A DNA stretch of 64,000 nt from CAWDNM01 sp964521195. GTDB lineage: Bacteria > Actinomycetota > Coriobacteriia > Anaerosomatales > JAAXUF01. This document shows, piece after piece, positions 40,359 through 49,937 of the stretch. The first letter of the stretch is position 1, and the number at the start of each line of letters is the position of its first letter. Below the pieces are notes generated by a model. The model saw nothing but the letters and a program-made list of their open reading frames with translations, had not been told where the DNA came from and searched no databases. Position numbers and translations under genes: made by a program. The stretch covers positions 53,334 through 117,333 of the forward strand of contig CAZFRE010000007.1 of assembly GCA_964521195.1 (NCBI GenBank), read 5' to 3'.

Positions 40359-42470
40359 GTGAGTGCGACGAACGCACCTGAGATCCTCGACCGCGCCGCC
40401 CGGCTCGCTGCGCACGCGATGCCTGTCGCCCGTGCACGGTTCGTCGATGCGACGCGTGCGAGCGCGCTGGCCCGGCTCAACGTCTCCAGCATCGGTGACC
40501 TCGTGCGTCACTACCCGGCGCGTTACCTCGACCTGTCGAATGTGGCCTCGCTTCGCGATGTGCGTGCGGGGACGGAGGCCACGGTCGTCGGAACGATCCA
40601 CGAGGTACGCGTCAAGAAGCCTCGCCCTCGCCTGACCATCACCGAGGTCGCGATCGTGGATGGCACCGGCGTGCTGCTCGGCGTGTGGTTCAACCAGCCC
40701 TACATCCAGCAGCGTTTCGCCCAGGGTGATCGTGTGGCGTTCGCCGGCAAGGTCGAACTCGACTACGGATTCAAGCAGATCAAGACGCCGTTCGTGGAGA
40801 AGCTCGCACCCGGGCAGGACGAGTCCGAGGCCGGGCGTGTACTGCCGGTACACAGGGCGACAGAGGGGCTTTCTACGGCATGGTTGCGTCGCCTCGTTGC
40901 TGCTGCGGTCGATGACTACGCCGACGTCTGCGATCATCTCCCCGCCGGACTTCGGGCTTCGCGGGGGCTCGTATCGCTCGCGACCGCGCTGCGCGAGATC
41001 CAGTTCCCGACCTCGCTGTCGGACGCGTACGCCGCACGCCACCGCCTCGTCTACGACGAGCTGCTTCTGCTCCAGCTGTACATGGCCATGCGTCGGCACA
41101 GCGTCACGCGCGAACAGGCAGGCATCGCGCACCCGCTTGACGGTCCCGCGCTCGCGGCGATGCGTAGCGCGGTTCCGTTCGAGCTCACAGGCGACCAGTC
41201 CAGGGCCATCGCCGAGGTATTGGAGGACATGGCCCAGCCGCGGCCGATGAACCGTCTCCTGCTCGGGGACGTGGGCACCGGAAAGACACTCGTGGCCGCC
41301 CATGCGCTTGCAGCGTCCGCGGACGCGGGTGCGCAGTCGGCGATGATGGCGCCCACGGAGGTGCTCGCGACCCAGTACGCATCGTCGGTGGGGCCGCTCC
41401 TCGACCAGGTGGGTGTCTCGTGGGTGCTGCTGACCGGCTCCACGCCGGCGGCCCAGCGCCGAGCGGCACTCGCGGGTCTGGCCGATGGCACCATCACCGT
41501 TGCTTTTGGCACGCACGCCCTCCTCGAGCAGTCCGTGTCGTTCAAGCGGCTCTCCCTCGCGGTCGTCGACGAGCAACACCGTTTCGGCGTCAACCAGCGG
41601 CTCGGTCTGCGCGGCAAGGGCGCGAGTGCCGACCTGCTGGTGATGACCGCGACGCCCATTCCCCGCTCTCTTGCGTTGACTCTCTACGGCGACCTGGAGA
41701 CCTCCTACCTGCGAGAACGGCCTCGCGCGCGCCCGCCGGTCCGGACCGAGCTCGTGAAGCCCGCGGGCCGGGACCGGGCCTACGAGCGCGTTCGCGCTGC
41801 CGTGCGCGCGGGACAACAGGCCTACGTCGTGTGCGCACTCGTCGATGAATCGGACGCGGCGCAGGCGCGGGCGGCCACCCGGGAGGCGGAGCGTCTGCGC
41901 GAGCAGGTGTTCTCGGATCTTCGCGTCGGCCTGCTCACAGGCCGCATGAAGTCGTCCGAGAAGCAACGCGTGATGGAGGAGTTCAGGGCACGACAACTTG
42001 ACGTCCTCGTTGCGACCACCGTCATCGAGGTCGGCGTCGATGTACCGAACGCCACCGTCATGATCGTTGAGGATGCCGACCGGTTCGGGTTGGCGCAACT
42101 CCATCAGCTTCGCGGTCGCGTCGGTCGGGGAGAGCACCCCGGCGAGGTATATCTCTTCGCGGATCCCCGCAGCTCCGAGGGGAAGGAACGCATGGCCGCC
42201 ATCGCATCGACCACGGACGGCTTCGAACTCGCGGAGTACGACCTGCGACTCCGTGGGGAAGGGCAGATTCTCGGTGACAGGCAGCACGGCATGCCGGCGC
42301 TGCGGCTGGCGTCGGTTCTCACTGACGGCGAGGTGATCGAGGCCGCACGTTCCGATGCGCGCTCGATCGTGGCGTCTGACCCACACCTGCGCCGGCCCGA
42401 GCACCGACCGCTCCTCGCCGAGGTCAAGCGCGTCTTCGCCGAGGCATGGGAGTGGGTGAGCAGCGGATGA
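40359..42470 (+). CDS. recG: ATP-dependent DNA helicase RecG
   Basis: 703 residues from GTG 40359 (weak Shine-Dalgarno, 11 bp after degV). N-terminal wedge/OB domain (about 60-160, DVRAGTEATVVGTI), helicase motifs: Walker A GDVGTGKTLVAAHAL, DEQHRFGVNQR, MTATPIPRSLALTLYGDL, VEVGVDVPNAT-like segment and QLRGRVGRG, with the RecG-specific C-terminal region. Remodels stalled forks and Holliday junctions. Confidence 0.97.
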   Translation: MSATNAPEILDRAARLAAHAMPVARARFVDATRASALARLNVSSIGDLVRHYPARYLDLSNVASLRDVRAGTEATVVGTIHEVRVKKPRPRLTITEVAIVDGTGVLLGVWFNQPYIQQRFAQGDRVAFAGKVELDYGFKQIKTPFVEKLAPGQDESEAGRVLPVHRATEGLSTAWLRRLVAAAVDDYADVCDHLPAGLRASRGLVSLATALREIQFPTSLSDAYAARHRLVYDELLLLQLYMAMRRHSVTREQAGIAHPLDGPALAAMRSAVPFELTGDQSRAIAEVLEDMAQPRPMNRLLLGDVGTGKTLVAAHALAASADAGAQSAMMAPTEVLATQYASSVGPLLDQVGVSWVLLTGSTPAAQRRAALAGLADGTITVAFGTHALLEQSVSFKRLSLAVVDEQHRFGVNQRLGLRGKGASADLLVMTATPIPRSLALTLYGDLETSYLRERPRARPPVRTELVKPAGRDRAYERVRAAVRAGQQAYVVCALVDESDAAQARAATREAERLREQVFSDLRVGLLTGRMKSSEKQRVMEEFRARQLDVLVATTVIEVGVDVPNATVMIVEDADRFGLAQLHQLRGRVGRGEHPGEVYLFADPRSSEGKERMAAIASTTDGFELAEYDLRLRGEGQILGDRQHGMPALRLASVLTDGEVIEAARSDARSIVASDPHLRRPEHRPLLAEVKRVFAEAWEWVSSG

Positions 42471-43054
42471 GGATCATCGCCGGGCGGTTCCGCGGTCGCG
42501 TGCTCAAGGCGCCCCCGGGTCAGACGACGAGACCGACGACCGACCGCGTGCGCGAGGCCGTCTTCTCGGCGATCACGTCCATCGCGGGAGGGGATCTGGG
42601 CGGCGGCACGGTCCTTGACGCGTTCGCGGGCAGCGGCGCGCTGGGACTTGAGGCGCTGTCTCGCGGGTGCAGCGCCGCAGTCTTCGCCGAGAAGGACCGG
42701 GGTGCACTCCTGGCGTTACGCTCGAATGTCGCAAGTCTCGACGTCGGAGGCATCGCCGACGTCGCGGTCGGCGACGTGTTCAATCTGCTTGCCCGCGGGG
42801 CTCTTCCGCGCGGACCCTATTCGTTGCTTCTCCTCGACCCTCCATATAGACTTGACGCGGCTCAGGTGTCGTCGCTTCTTGCGACGCTCGCGGCAAACGA
42901 GCAGCTTGAAGCGGGCGCGGTGGTCATGTGGGAACACGCTGCCGGCGTCTCGGCAGAGTGGCCGGTCGGCTTCTCGACACTGAAGTGCAAACGCTACGGA
43001 ACGACCGAGGTCGACATTGCCGTCTTTAGCGGGGGGAGCTTGAGTCCGACGTGA
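42467..43054 (+). CDS. rsmD: 16S rRNA (guanine-966-N2) methyltransferase RsmD
   Basis: 195 residues from ATG 42467 (ATGA overlap with recG; an upstream in-frame start exists but the family begins MRIIAGRFRGR). SAM-binding LDAFAGSGALGLEALSRG and catalytic DPPYRLD. Overlaps coaD by 4 bp, as the rsmD-coaD pair does in many bacteria. Confidence 0.95.
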   Translation: MRIIAGRFRGRVLKAPPGQTTRPTTDRVREAVFSAITSIAGGDLGGGTVLDAFAGSGALGLEALSRGCSAAVFAEKDRGALLALRSNVASLDVGGIADVAVGDVFNLLARGALPRGPYSLLLLDPPYRLDAAQVSSLLATLAANEQLEAGAVVMWEHAAGVSAEWPVGFSTLKCKRYGTTEVDIAVFSGGSLSPT

Positions 43055-43542
43055 AGCGCGCCATCGTTCCGGGCACCTTCGACCCGGTCACGTCCGGTCA
43101 CCTCGACATCATCGAGCGAGCTGCGACTCTCTTCGACGAACTGGTCGTTGGCGTTGCATTCTCCAAGACCAAGAACGGCGGCCCGTTGTTCTCGGTGGAC
43201 GAGCGTGTCCGGTTCATCGAGGGTGCCACCGGGCACCTGCCCAACGTATCCGTCCGCGCTTTTGATACGCTATTGATCGACTTCGCGCATGAGGTCGGTG
43301 CATCGGTCGCAGTCAAGGGGCTGCGTGCGATGACCGATTTCGAACGCGAGTTCCAGATGGCCGCGCTGAACTGGCGCCTCGACTCGAAGGTCGAGACGAT
43401 GTTCATCATGGCCATCCCGGAGTACATGTTCTTGAGCTCGTCAGCAGTGAAGGAGATCGCCCGGCACGGTGGATCCGTGCGCGGGCTCGTACCGGACGCC
43501 GTATGTGATGCGCTTGAGCGCAAACTGAGCGAAGCCCGATAG
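43051..43542 (+). CDS. coaD: Phosphopantetheine adenylyltransferase
   Basis: 163 residues from GTG 43051. Nucleotidyltransferase motif PGTFDPVTSGHLDII and C-terminal SSSAVKEIA, with KGLRAMTDFEREFQMA and NWRLDSKVETMFIM between. It makes dephospho-CoA from 4'-phosphopantetheine and ATP; CoA is the source of the acyl carrier protein prosthetic group used by the fab genes nearby. Confidence 0.97.
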   Translation: MKRAIVPGTFDPVTSGHLDIIERAATLFDELVVGVAFSKTKNGGPLFSVDERVRFIEGATGHLPNVSVRAFDTLLIDFAHEVGASVAVKGLRAMTDFEREFQMAALNWRLDSKVETMFIMAIPEYMFLSSSAVKEIARHGGSVRGLVPDAVCDALERKLSEAR

Positions 43543-43554
43543 AGAGGCAGTTTC

Positions 43555-44031
43555 ATGGACATCATGGCCCTGATCGACCGCATCGAAGAGATAGTGGACA
43601 ACGCTCGAACGGTGCCGTTCCGCAGTGCCAAGATGGTCGACCCGGACAAGGTCTACGAGATCATCGACGAGATCCGTGCGCAGTATCCTGACGAGCTCAA
43701 GCAGGCTCGCTGGATCGTCAAGGAACGCCAGGAGATGCTGGAAGAGGCCGAGAAGGAGGCCAACCGCATCCTCGAGGACGCCCGCGACCGCGCGCAGGCA
43801 CTCGCCAACGAGACCGAGGTCGTGCGTCTCGCAGAGGCCCAGGCGGCGGACATGATCGACAAGGCGCGCAACCAGGAGCGCGAGATCCGCCTCGGCGCCG
43901 AGGACTACGCCGACGAGATGCTCGCGAATCTCGAGGTCAACCTCGGCAAGCTGCTCACCGCCGTACAGCGCGGCCGCGATCGCCTGCAGGGCAAGGTCGG
44001 TGGCGGCGGGGGCGGCGGACAGCGCCAGTAG
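43555..44031 (+). CDS. DivIVA-like coiled-coil protein (SepIVA-type)
   Basis: 158 residues. N-terminal 45 residues (MALIDRIEEIVDNARTVPF...KVYEIIDEIRAQYP) are conserved in actinobacterial proteins at this locus, then a long coiled coil rich in Glu/Arg/Ala (about 50-145) and a short Gly-rich end. Position between coaD and DUF177/rpmF corresponds to mycobacterial SepIVA as I remember it, a septation factor. Also resembles ATP synthase b-type coiled coils, but there is no membrane helix. Function in this organism is inferred. Confidence 0.75.
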   Translation: MDIMALIDRIEEIVDNARTVPFRSAKMVDPDKVYEIIDEIRAQYPDELKQARWIVKERQEMLEEAEKEANRILEDARDRAQALANETEVVRLAEAQAADMIDKARNQEREIRLGAEDYADEMLANLEVNLGKLLTAVQRGRDRLQGKVGGGGGGGQRQ

Positions 44032-44076
44032 CGCGTTGAATCCACGCACCGTCGTCAACGAAGAAGGCGGTCTCTC

Positions 44077-44622
44077 ATGGAAACCTACCGAGTAGACATC
44101 ACGTCGATTCTCGATGTCCTCGGCGACAGCATCGCCGTGTCCGACGTCCTGCAGATGAAGAGTCTCGATGTCGGCGACGAGCACTTCGCCCTTCGCGCCC
44201 CCGTCAGATTCGACGTCACGCTCACCAATGGCGGGACCGGCATCGTCGGCATCGGAACGGTCGTGGCCGAGACGATCGCCACCTGCGCTCGTTGCCTCGT
44301 CGAGTTCCCGCTCGATATCGAAGCCGAGGTCGACGGCTACTACGTTGAGCCCGGCGACACGGAGAACATCCCCGAGGAGCAGGAGTACTGGGAGATCGAC
44401 GCGGATGGCTTCGTCGACATCCTGCCGGCGATCACCAGCGCCCTCGTGCTCGAAGCGCCATTCGCACCGTTGCACGCCGATGACTGCGCGGGTCTGTGCC
44501 CTGAGTGTGGGGCGGACCTCAACGTCGAGTCGTGCGATTGCGAGCACGGCTTCGATGAGACGAACCCCTTTGCGGCACTCGGAGACCTCATAACGACATC
44601 CGAGGACCCCTCCGACGACTAG
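44077..44622 (+). CDS. DUF177 (YceD-family) protein
   Basis: 181 residues. DUF177 core: CARCLVEFPLDIEAEVDGYYVEP and ADGFVDILPAITSALVLEAPFAPL, followed by a zinc-binding-like CAGLCPECGADLN-CDC cluster. The family is regularly found before rpmF and has been tied to 23S rRNA accumulation. Here rpmF is 151 bp downstream with its own promoter. Acidic C-terminus. Confidence 0.92.
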   Translation: METYRVDITSILDVLGDSIAVSDVLQMKSLDVGDEHFALRAPVRFDVTLTNGGTGIVGIGTVVAETIATCARCLVEFPLDIEAEVDGYYVEPGDTENIPEEQEYWEIDADGFVDILPAITSALVLEAPFAPLHADDCAGLCPECGADLNVESCDCEHGFDETNPFAALGDLITTSEDPSDD

Positions 44623-44645
44623 CGGCCCGGTCCTCGGCGAACGGG

Positions 44646-44674
44646 TACACAAGCGAAATCCGGCGTGGTATCAT
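44646..44674 (+). promoter_or_regulatory. Promoter upstream of rpmF
   Basis: TACACA (44646-44651), 17-nt spacer, TATCAT (44669-44674), some 100 nt before the L32 start codon. Confidence 0.5.
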
Positions 44675-44773
44675 TGCCGCTCGTGCGGCCGGACAGCCGC
44701 GCGACACAGATGACGAGACTACGCGCACACCGGACGCACGGGCACGCGCAATCACGGAAGGACCTGAAGGTAG

Positions 44774-44950
44774 ATGGCAGTTCCGAAGCGAAAGACCGGC
44801 CGATCGAAGACGAATTCGCGCCGTTCCTCCCACGTGCTCGAGGCGCCTGCGAAGTCTACGTGCCCGCAGTGCCATGAGGTCAAGCTCCCGCACCGCGTCT
44901 GCGGCAACTGCGGCTACTACAACGGCAAGGAGATCGTCGAGACTGACTAG
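44774..44950 (+). CDS. rpmF: 50S ribosomal protein L32
   Basis: 58 residues. Translation begins MAVPKRKTGRSKTNSRRS, the universal L32 start, and contains two Cys pairs, CPQC and CGNC, so it is the zinc-binding form; it ends ...NGKEIVETD. GAAGG stands before the ATG. Follows DUF177, the normal arrangement. Confidence 0.97.
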   Translation: MAVPKRKTGRSKTNSRRSSHVLEAPAKSTCPQCHEVKLPHRVCGNCGYYNGKEIVETD

Positions 44951-45016
44951 TCTCGACCGGACCGGTACGTCGCACGACGCGCTGACGTGCAACACTGGTT
45001 CGTTCGTGAGTCACTG

Positions 45017-45051
45017 ACAGCCGGTACCGCCCCGACGGGCGGGCCGGCTGT
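45017..45051 (+). terminator. Hairpin after rpmF, possible terminator
   Basis: ACAGCCGG (45017-45024) with CCGGCTGT (45044-45051), and CGCCC with GGGCG inside. No T-run follows, so termination would be weak. In the rest of the 237-bp gap before plsX I see only a possible -10 TAGAAT (45104-45109). Confidence 0.5.
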
Positions 45052-45187
45052 AGCGTCTCTCGGCGGTCAGAGTCTATCGGCCACACCCAGCATTCGTTCG
45101 GATTAGAATACGCGAGTGGTGCAGTGGTCTTGGCGACGCCATCGTCTTCGTCCCGAAACGCGCGTCAGCGCTTCCCGAGGAGCTCCC

Positions 45188-46189
45188 ATGTCCCAGGCAA
45201 CATACGTCACGGTCGCCGTCGACGCCATCGGTGGCGACTTCGCACCAGCGCAGATCCTCGAGGGCGTCGAGCGCGCCCTGGACGCTGACCCCACGGTGCG
45301 CGTCGTTCTCACCGGCCCGGGCGACATCGTCGAACCCTTCGCCGTTCGCTTTCCGGGGCGCGTGGATGCCGTGGCCACCACGGAGGTCATCGAGATGGGT
45401 GACCATCCCGCCAACGCGGTCCGTACAAAGAAGGACTCGTCGATAGTGGTGGGGGCGCGCCTCGTCAAAGAGGGGCGTGCCGATGCGTTCTTCTCGGCAG
45501 GCTCGACCGGCGCATGCATGGCGGCAGCCACGCTGGTGATGGGGCGCATCAAGGGAGTGAGCCGACCCGCCATCGCGACGGTCCTGCCAACGGCGGGCGA
45601 GCCGTGCATCCTGCTCGATGTCGGAGCCAACGCCGACTGCAAGCCCGAGAACCTGCTGCAGTTCGCCGAGATGGGTGAGGCATACGCGGCGGTGGTACTC
45701 GGTGTGGCGGCGCCGCGGGTCGCCCTGCTCAATATCGGCGAGGAGCCCACGAAGGGCTCGGTGCTCGCGCAGGAGGCCCACGCACTGCTCGCCGAGAAGC
45801 TCCCGGCCTTCATCGGAAACGTCGAGGGGCGCGACGTGCTCACCGGCGAGGCGGACGTGATCGTCACGGACGGATTCACCGGCAACGTCGCCCTCAAGCT
45901 CCTCGAGGGAACGAGCAAGGCACTCCTCGGGCAGGTGAAGGAGGCCATGATGGAGACCGCACTCACCAAGCTCGCGGCGGCCGCGCTCAAGCCGTCGCTT
46001 GTCAGGCTGAAGGCCCAGCTCGACCCGGACACCTACGGCGGCGCACCGCTCCTTGGGGTCAACGGCGTGTGCATCATCGGGCACGGTTCGTCCGGCCCCG
46101 TCGCGGTAGCCAACGCGATCCGCGTGGCGGTGCAGGCGGTCGAAGGGGACCTGACCGGACGCATTGCCCGAGCGGTCGCCCGAAACTAG
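45188..46189 (+). CDS. plsX: Phosphate acyltransferase PlsX
   Basis: 333 residues from ATG 45188 with GAGGAG at 45177-45182. Motifs: VDAIGGDFAP, GDHPANAVRTKKDSSIVVGARLV, FFSAGSTGACMAAATLVMGRI, LLDVGANADCKPENL and VNGVCIIGHGSS. Converts acyl-ACP to acyl-phosphate for phospholipid synthesis; also linked to FakA products. Opens the fab gene cluster. Confidence 0.96.
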   Translation: MSQATYVTVAVDAIGGDFAPAQILEGVERALDADPTVRVVLTGPGDIVEPFAVRFPGRVDAVATTEVIEMGDHPANAVRTKKDSSIVVGARLVKEGRADAFFSAGSTGACMAAATLVMGRIKGVSRPAIATVLPTAGEPCILLDVGANADCKPENLLQFAEMGEAYAAVVLGVAAPRVALLNIGEEPTKGSVLAQEAHALLAEKLPAFIGNVEGRDVLTGEADVIVTDGFTGNVALKLLEGTSKALLGQVKEAMMETALTKLAAAALKPSLVRLKAQLDPDTYGGAPLLGVNGVCIIGHGSSGPVAVANAIRVAVQAVEGDLTGRIARAVARN

Positions 46190-46304
46190 ACTGACCGGTA
46201 CTTCTTTCGCGCATGTGACGCGGCTACACTACCCCGACGCTTTCGCATCACCCTGTACGAGCCTATACGTCGAGACGCACGTTCGAGGGGATTCCCAGCA
46301 GCCT

Positions 46305-47309
46305 ATGGCACGCTACGCAACCATCATCGGGACCGGCTCCTTCCTGCCTGAGCGGGTCATGACGAACCACGAGCTCGAGTCCATCGTGGACACGAGTGAC
46401 GAGTGGATCGCGAGCCGAACGGGTATTCGCGAGCGGCGCATCGTCGCAGAAGGCGAGTCGACGTCGGACCTCGCTGCGCGTGCCGGAAGGCTGGCGATGG
46501 AGCGCGCGGGGGTCGAGCCGCACGAGATCGACATGCTGCTCCTCGGTACGACGAGCCCCGACTACGTGATGCCGTCCACCGCGTGCGTCACGCAAGCCAA
46601 GCTCGGCCTGACGTGCCCAGCGGTCGACTTCATGGCCGCATGCACCAGCTTCATCTACGCATTGCAGTCGGGCGCCGCGGCGATCGAATCGGGACGCGCC
46701 GACACGGTTCTCGTCATCGGCGCCGAAGCGCTGACCCGCCTGATCGACTTCACGGATCGCACGACCTGCGTGCTGTTCGGCGATGGCGCCGGCGCGGTGG
46801 TGCTGCGGGCGTCAGACGAGCCAGGGGTCGAGGCCGTGGTCCTCGGCGCCGACGGCGCGGGTGCGCCGCAGCTCATCATCCCCATGGGTGGCGCCGCGCA
46901 GCCGGCGACGCCCGAGGGCGTCGCCGCGCGGGACGGCTTCGTGAAGATGAACGGCTCCGAGGTGTTCAAGTTCGCCGTGCGCGTCATCCCTCGCGCGACG
47001 ATGGAGGCTCTCGAGCGCTCGGGGCACACCCTGGACGACCTCACTTGGCTGATCCCACATCAGGCCAACGAGCGCATCATCGCCACCGTCGAGGAACGTC
47101 TCGGCATCGAGGACGAGCGCGTGTACCTCAACATCGCACAGACCGGCAATACGTCGGCCGCCTCGATACCGATGGCTCTTGACGACCTGTATACTGGCGG
47201 GCGACTCGCGCCCGGAAACCTGCTTGCACTCGTCGGTTTCGGCGCCGGTCTCACGTGGGGCGCCGCTGTGGTTCGCTGGACGATGTCTGCACCGAAAGAG
47301 GAGGCATAG
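46305..47309 (+). CDS. fabH: Beta-ketoacyl-ACP synthase III
   Basis: 334 residues from ATG 46305 (MARYATIIGTGSFLPERVMTN). Catalytic triad: Cys113 in MAACTSF, His in IPHQANERI, Asn in QTGNTSAAS. Starts each fatty-acid chain by condensing an acyl-CoA with malonyl-ACP. 115 bp from plsX, with a possible -10 TACACT (46225-46230) but a poor -35. Confidence 0.97.
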   Translation: MARYATIIGTGSFLPERVMTNHELESIVDTSDEWIASRTGIRERRIVAEGESTSDLAARAGRLAMERAGVEPHEIDMLLLGTTSPDYVMPSTACVTQAKLGLTCPAVDFMAACTSFIYALQSGAAAIESGRADTVLVIGAEALTRLIDFTDRTTCVLFGDGAGAVVLRASDEPGVEAVVLGADGAGAPQLIIPMGGAAQPATPEGVAARDGFVKMNGSEVFKFAVRVIPRATMEALERSGHTLDDLTWLIPHQANERIIATVEERLGIEDERVYLNIAQTGNTSAASIPMALDDLYTGGRLAPGNLLALVGFGAGLTWGAAVVRWTMSAPKEEA

Positions 47310-47313
47310 GTTC

Positions 47314-48264
47314 ATGGCGCTTCGTACCAGGCTCACGGAGCTTCTGGGCATCGAGCACCCCATCATCCAAGGTGGCATGGCGTGGACGGCGACCGCCGAG
47401 CTTGCGGCTGCGGTCAGCAACGCCGGTGGCATCGGCATCATCGGCGCCGGCCAGATGCCGACTGACATCCTCCGCGAGGAGATCCAGAGAGCCAAGCGGC
47501 TGACCGACAAGCCGTTCGGGGTCAACCTCATGCTGCTCACGCCGCATATCGACGAGATCGTCGACATGGTCATCGAAGAGAAGATCCATGCCGTGACGAC
47601 CGGCGCCGGCAACCCGGGCAAGTACATGGCCGGACTCAAGGGTGCGGGTATCAAGGTCCTCACGGTCGTCCCGTCGGTCGCACTCGCCAAGCGCATGGAG
47701 TCCATCGGCGCCGATGCGGTGATAGGCGAGGGCATGGAGGCGGGTGGGCACATCGGCGAGCTCACCACGATGGTGCTCATCCCGCAGCTCGTCGACGCCG
47801 TCTCCGTGCCCGTGGTGGCCGCCGGCGGCATCGCCGATGGCCGCGGTATCGCGGCCGCGTTCGCGCTTGGCGCCGAGGGTGTGCAGGTCGGCACCCGCTT
47901 CATGTGCGCCGAGGAGTGCACGATCCATCCGGACGTCAAGGCGCAGGTCATCAAGGCCAAGGACCGCGATACGATCGTCACCGGCCGTTCGACCGGCCAT
48001 CCGGTGCGCGTCCTGAAGAACAAGCTCTCCAAGCAGATCATGGAACTGGACAGGGACAACAAGCCCGAGGAGATCGAAGCCCTCGGCGCCGGGAAGCTCG
48101 CCTTGGCGATGCGTGAGGGTGACACGGACATGGGCTCGCTCATGGCCGGCCAGGCGGCTGCGATGGTGTGTGAGATCCAGCCTGCTGCAGAGATCGTCGA
48201 TCAGATGCTCGCCGAGGCGCAGGCCGTGATGGCACGGCTGGGCCGGCTTCCGAGTGAGGGGTAG
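47314..48264 (+). CDS. fabK: Enoyl-ACP reductase II (FabK type, FMN)
   Basis: 316 residues from ATG 47314 behind GAGGAGG. FMN-dependent TIM barrel of the FabK/nitronate monooxygenase superfamily: HPIIQGGMAW, GGIGIIGAGQM, KVLTVVPSVALAKRME, GMEAGGHIGELTTM and VAAGGIADGRGIAAAFALGAEGVQ-type phosphate-binding region. Its place between fabH and fabD argues for enoyl-ACP reductase rather than nitronate oxidation. FabK enzymes are insensitive to triclosan. Confidence 0.93.
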   Translation: MALRTRLTELLGIEHPIIQGGMAWTATAELAAAVSNAGGIGIIGAGQMPTDILREEIQRAKRLTDKPFGVNLMLLTPHIDEIVDMVIEEKIHAVTTGAGNPGKYMAGLKGAGIKVLTVVPSVALAKRMESIGADAVIGEGMEAGGHIGELTTMVLIPQLVDAVSVPVVAAGGIADGRGIAAAFALGAEGVQVGTRFMCAEECTIHPDVKAQVIKAKDRDTIVTGRSTGHPVRVLKNKLSKQIMELDRDNKPEEIEALGAGKLALAMREGDTDMGSLMAGQAAAMVCEIQPAAEIVDQMLAEAQAVMARLGRLPSEG

Positions 48265-48268
48265 TCGC

Positions 48269-49195
48269 GTGACCGTTCGTTGCGCATTGGTCTTCCCCGG
48301 ACAAGGCTCACAGCGCGCCGGCATGCTTGATGGCGTGCCGGAACTCGATGCCCTCGACAGGCTTCTGGATGCCGCCGAGGCGTTGTCCGATCTCGAGCTG
48401 TCCACGATCGCGCGTCTTGGCGAGCCGACAGAACTCGCCGATACGCGCGTCGCCCAACCGCTCCTCTACCTTGCGGATTGGGCGTGGGGGACCACGTTGC
48501 TCGAAAGCGGCATCGCCCCCGTCGCCGTGGCCGGTCATTCGCTTGGTGAGCTGGCCGCCCTGGCCGTCGCGGGCGTCTTCTCTCCCGAGGCGGGACTCGA
48601 GCTCGTTGTTGAGCGCAGCAAACTCATGGCCGCCACCGCCGCCGCAACACCGGGTGGCATGTCGGCCGTCCTCGGCATGGATGGTGCAGCCATCACATCG
48701 GCCATAGACGGCATCCCGGGCGTATGGGTGGCGAACGACAACGCGGCGGGTCAGGTTGTCATCTCCGGCACGCATGACGGCATCGAGCAGGCGTCTGCGG
48801 TACTCCTCGAGTCAGGCGCACGGAAGGTCGTGCCCCTGAGCGTGGCCGGCCCGTTCCACTCGCCGCTCATGGAGCCTGCGCGGGTCGCGTTCGAGCAGAT
48901 TCTGCTCGGCGCCGAGTTCGCGGATGCCCGGATCCCGGTGCTGCAGAACACCGATCCCACCCCACAGACCGATGGCGACGCCATTCGCGAGCGACTGATC
49001 GCGCAGATCACGGCGCCCGTGCGGTGGACCGAGACCATGGCCACCTTGGTCGCCGACGGTCCCATCACGCTCATCGAGGCCGGTCCGGGGTCGGTGCTCA
49101 CCGGACTGGCGAGACGGGTCGAAGGCGCCACGTGTCTCGCAGTCGAGGGTTCGGACTTGGAGACCATCGTCGAGGAGGTGACCCAGAATGCCTGA
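48269..49195 (+). CDS. fabD: Malonyl-CoA:ACP transacylase
   Basis: 308 residues from GTG 48269 (GAGGGG about 8 nt before it). FPGQGSQRAGM oxyanion motif, active-site GHSLGELAAL with Ser, VANDNAAGQVVISG and catalytic His in AGPFHSPLM. Loads malonyl groups on ACP. Overlaps fabG by 8 bp. Confidence 0.97.
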   Translation: MTVRCALVFPGQGSQRAGMLDGVPELDALDRLLDAAEALSDLELSTIARLGEPTELADTRVAQPLLYLADWAWGTTLLESGIAPVAVAGHSLGELAALAVAGVFSPEAGLELVVERSKLMAATAAATPGGMSAVLGMDGAAITSAIDGIPGVWVANDNAAGQVVISGTHDGIEQASAVLLESGARKVVPLSVAGPFHSPLMEPARVAFEQILLGAEFADARIPVLQNTDPTPQTDGDAIRERLIAQITAPVRWTETMATLVADGPITLIEAGPGSVLTGLARRVEGATCLAVEGSDLETIVEEVTQNA

Positions 49196-49937
49196 TCTCA
49201 GCGGCAACGTCGCCCTTGTCACGGGTGCCTCACGCGGTATCGGTGCGGCGGTCGCGGTTCGGTTGGCATCCGATGGCGCAGCCGTCGCGGTCAACTATGC
49301 GGGGTCCAAAGGGGCCGCGGACGCGGTAGTCGAGAAGATCGTCGCAGCCGGCGGGCGTGCCGTCGCGCTGCAGGCCGACGTGAGCGATCCCGCTGCGGCG
49401 TCTGCGCTCGTCGATAGCACGATCGCCGAGCTCGGCGCGCTCGATATCGTCGTCAACAACGCGGGAATCACCCGCGATGGACTGCTGGTCCGCATGTCCG
49501 ATGAGGACTGGGATGCGGTGATACGCACGAATCTCTCCGGCGTGTTCAATGTCACGCGCGCCGCCTCGATGGTGCTCATGAAGCAACGCTCGGGATCGAT
49601 CGTCAACATCACGAGCGTGGTGGGCCTCGTCGGCAACGCCGGGCAGGTCAACTACGCCGCTGCGAAGGCGGGCGTGGTCGGCCTCACCAAGTCCGTGGCG
49701 CGTGAGCTCGCCGCCCGCGGCGTTCGGGCGAACGCGATCGCTCCCGGCTTCATCGAGACCGACATGACCGCCGAGTTGCCTGAGGCCGCCTGCAACGCAG
49801 CCCTCGCCTCGATCGCGATGAGGCGCTTCGGCTCCGTCGACGACATCGCTTCGGCGGTCGCATTCCTGGCCAGCGCCGAGGCGTCCTACATCACGGGGCA
49901 GGTTCTCGCTGTCGATGGTGGTATGACATTCTGTTAG
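49188..49937 (+). CDS. fabG: 3-oxoacyl-ACP reductase
   Basis: 249 residues. Short-chain dehydrogenase: cofactor loop GASRGIGAA, NNAGITRDGLLVRM, catalytic Ser (NITSVVGL) and YAAAKAGVVG (Tyr and Lys), ending GGMTFC. NADPH-dependent reduction of beta-ketoacyl-ACP. Frame overlaps fabD, acpP follows in 64 bp. Confidence 0.97.
   Translation: MPDLSGNVALVTGASRGIGAAVAVRLASDGAAVAVNYAGSKGAADAVVEKIVAAGGRAVALQADVSDPAAASALVDSTIAELGALDIVVNNAGITRDGLLVRMSDEDWDAVIRTNLSGVFNVTRAASMVLMKQRSGSIVNITSVVGLVGNAGQVNYAAAKAGVVGLTKSVARELAARGVRANAIAPGFIETDMTAELPEAACNAALASIAMRRFGSVDDIASAVAFLASAEASYITGQVLAVDGGMTFC

Noticed and set aside
40332..42404. 690-codon minus-strand frame opposite recG
   Set aside because: Codon-position mirror of a high-GC gene; composition is His/Arg-rich with no motif.
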